Shown here in pieces: positions 63,440 through 64,000 of a DNA stretch of 64,000 nt. The notes beneath the pieces were generated by a model. It made no database searches, was not told where the DNA came from, and worked only from the letters and a program-made list of their open reading frames with translations. The translations under genes were made by a program, and so were the position numbers. Source of the DNA: Bacteroidaceae bacterium (GTDB taxonomy: Bacteria; Bacteroidota; Bacteroidia; Bacteroidales; Bacteroidaceae); contig JAFNXM010000036.1 of the NCBI GenBank assembly GCA_017383485.1, positions 62,001 through 126,000 on the forward strand, given 5' to 3'. How positions within the stretch are numbered: position 1 is the stretch's first letter; every line of letters starts with the position of its first letter.

Positions 63440-64000
63440 TTAAAGCGCAGCCAATTTTCTAATATTAGCATCCCAAAGAGGCGTTTCTTCGCACAGACGT
63501 ACTGCTTCGTCGGCAGTGTGAGCTACCTGCCAAATATCTCGATGCAGATCGCGCATGAAGTTCTCTGTCAAAGCACGTTCCAGTTGAGACAACAGGGCAT
63601 CAAAGTATCCATTCGTGTTGAGAATGACAATAGGTTTGAGATACAGGCCTAACTGTTTCCAGGTGATGATCTCGAGCAGTTCCTCCAGGGTGCCTACACC
63701 TCCGGGCAAGGCAATACAAGCGTCCGACATTTCTGCCATCTTGGACTTGCGATGGTGCATATCGGGCGTAATGATCAACTGCGACATGCCCTTGTGCTCC
63801 CATTCTTGTTCGATCATGAATTGGGGAATGATGCCGACAGCTTGGCCGCCAGCATCAAGACAACCATTGGTCGTCGCAGCCATAAGGCCTGTGCGTCCGG
63901 CCCCATTGATCAGCGCATGTCCGCGCTTGGCGATCGCTTCGCCAAGGCTGCGGGCAGCGTCGGTGTATACTTGTGATACTTGTCCGCTTGATGCGGCATA
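63440..64000 (-). CDS. LOG family protein (cytokinin riboside 5'-monophosphate phosphoribohydrolase-like), partial
   Basis: The gene runs off the window end; 186 residues are visible and the frame stays open to 64000, where YAASSGQVSQVYTDAARSLG matches the start region of the family, so only a few residues are missing. Motifs: INGAGRTGLMAATTNG, SQLIITPDMHHRKSKMAEMS, and the catalytic PGGVGTLEELLEIITWKQLG. LOG proteins split nucleotide-5'-monophosphate N-ribosyl bonds. Whether it acts on cytokinins or on AMP-type nucleotides is not readable here. Confidence 0.88.
   Translation of the reverse strand, partial: YAASSGQVSQVYTDAARSLGEAIAKRGHALINGAGRTGLMAATTNGCLDAGGQAVGIIPQFMIEQEWEHKGMSQLIITPDMHHRKSKMAEMSDACIALPGGVGTLEELLEIITWKQLGLYLKPIVILNTNGYFDALLSQLERALTENFMRDLHRDIWQVAHTADEAVRLCEETPLWDANIRKLAAL

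Overview
The window looks like a chromosomal segment of a Bacteroidales bacterium, most likely Prevotellaceae-like (inference, genus not assigned). The evidence is a SusD/RagB lipoprotein next to a GH85 enzyme, Bacteroidetes -7 promoter boxes (TAnnTTTG) upstream of many genes, secreted proteins with type IX secretion (T9SS)-like C-terminal tails, a BtuB/BtuG pair under a cobalamin riboswitch, WbqC and DUF4271 proteins, and many SPII lipoproteins. No rRNA, tRNA, CRISPR array, phage or transposase gene was seen.

Layout. 1-5.1 kb: end of a glycan-utilisation locus (SusD-like lipoprotein, GH85 endo-beta-N-acetylglucosaminidase). 5.5-10 kb: surface protein, xerD, aroQ, O-methyltransferase. 10.1-11.8 kb: a decayed lipoprotein gene, then three tandem paralogues combining an SH3-like domain with DnaJ-type cysteine motifs. 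12.5-18.2 kb: Oar-like TonB-dependent receptor, OB-fold lipoprotein and a small lipoprotein. 18.7-24.1 kb (minus): comM, a thioredoxin-fold lipoprotein without its cysteines, an FNT channel, an acyl-CoA ligase. 24.3-28 kb: cobalamin riboswitch, btuB, btuG. 28.6-35.2 kb: argS, RNase H, ABC exporter, LtaS-like sulfatase. 35.8-38.1 kb: putative DNA-binding protein and a Ser/Thr kinase with an LRR tail. 38.5-42.7 kb (minus): OmpA/TPR lipoprotein, lgt, ychF. 42.9-46.3 kb: GH20 hexosaminidase. 46.8-64 kb (all minus): YitT protein, leuS, a PPC-repeat secreted protein, the dapB-lepB-lepB-like-wbqC operon, gyrB, rnpA-yidD-tatD, DUF4271-hemD, and a partial LOG gene.

The most unusual content is repetitive intergenic DNA. 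A roughly 355-bp element occurs three times (once inverted), bounded by direct copies of TGCGAAAAATTTTGACAAA. A smaller module, A/T-rich arms around a GGTCTA-type core plus one to four 21-bp units with core CGAGGCGTCGCGAAATTT, occurs at six or seven other sites, mostly at gene ends, and is nested in the long element. One related copy lies in frame inside the LtaS-like gene. I do not recognise this family and see no protein that obviously moves it.

Functionally the region combines envelope biogenesis (lgt, lepB, yidD, LtaS-like, ABC exporter), nutrient capture (SusD/GH85, GH20, Oar-like TBDR, BtuB/BtuG) and housekeeping genes.
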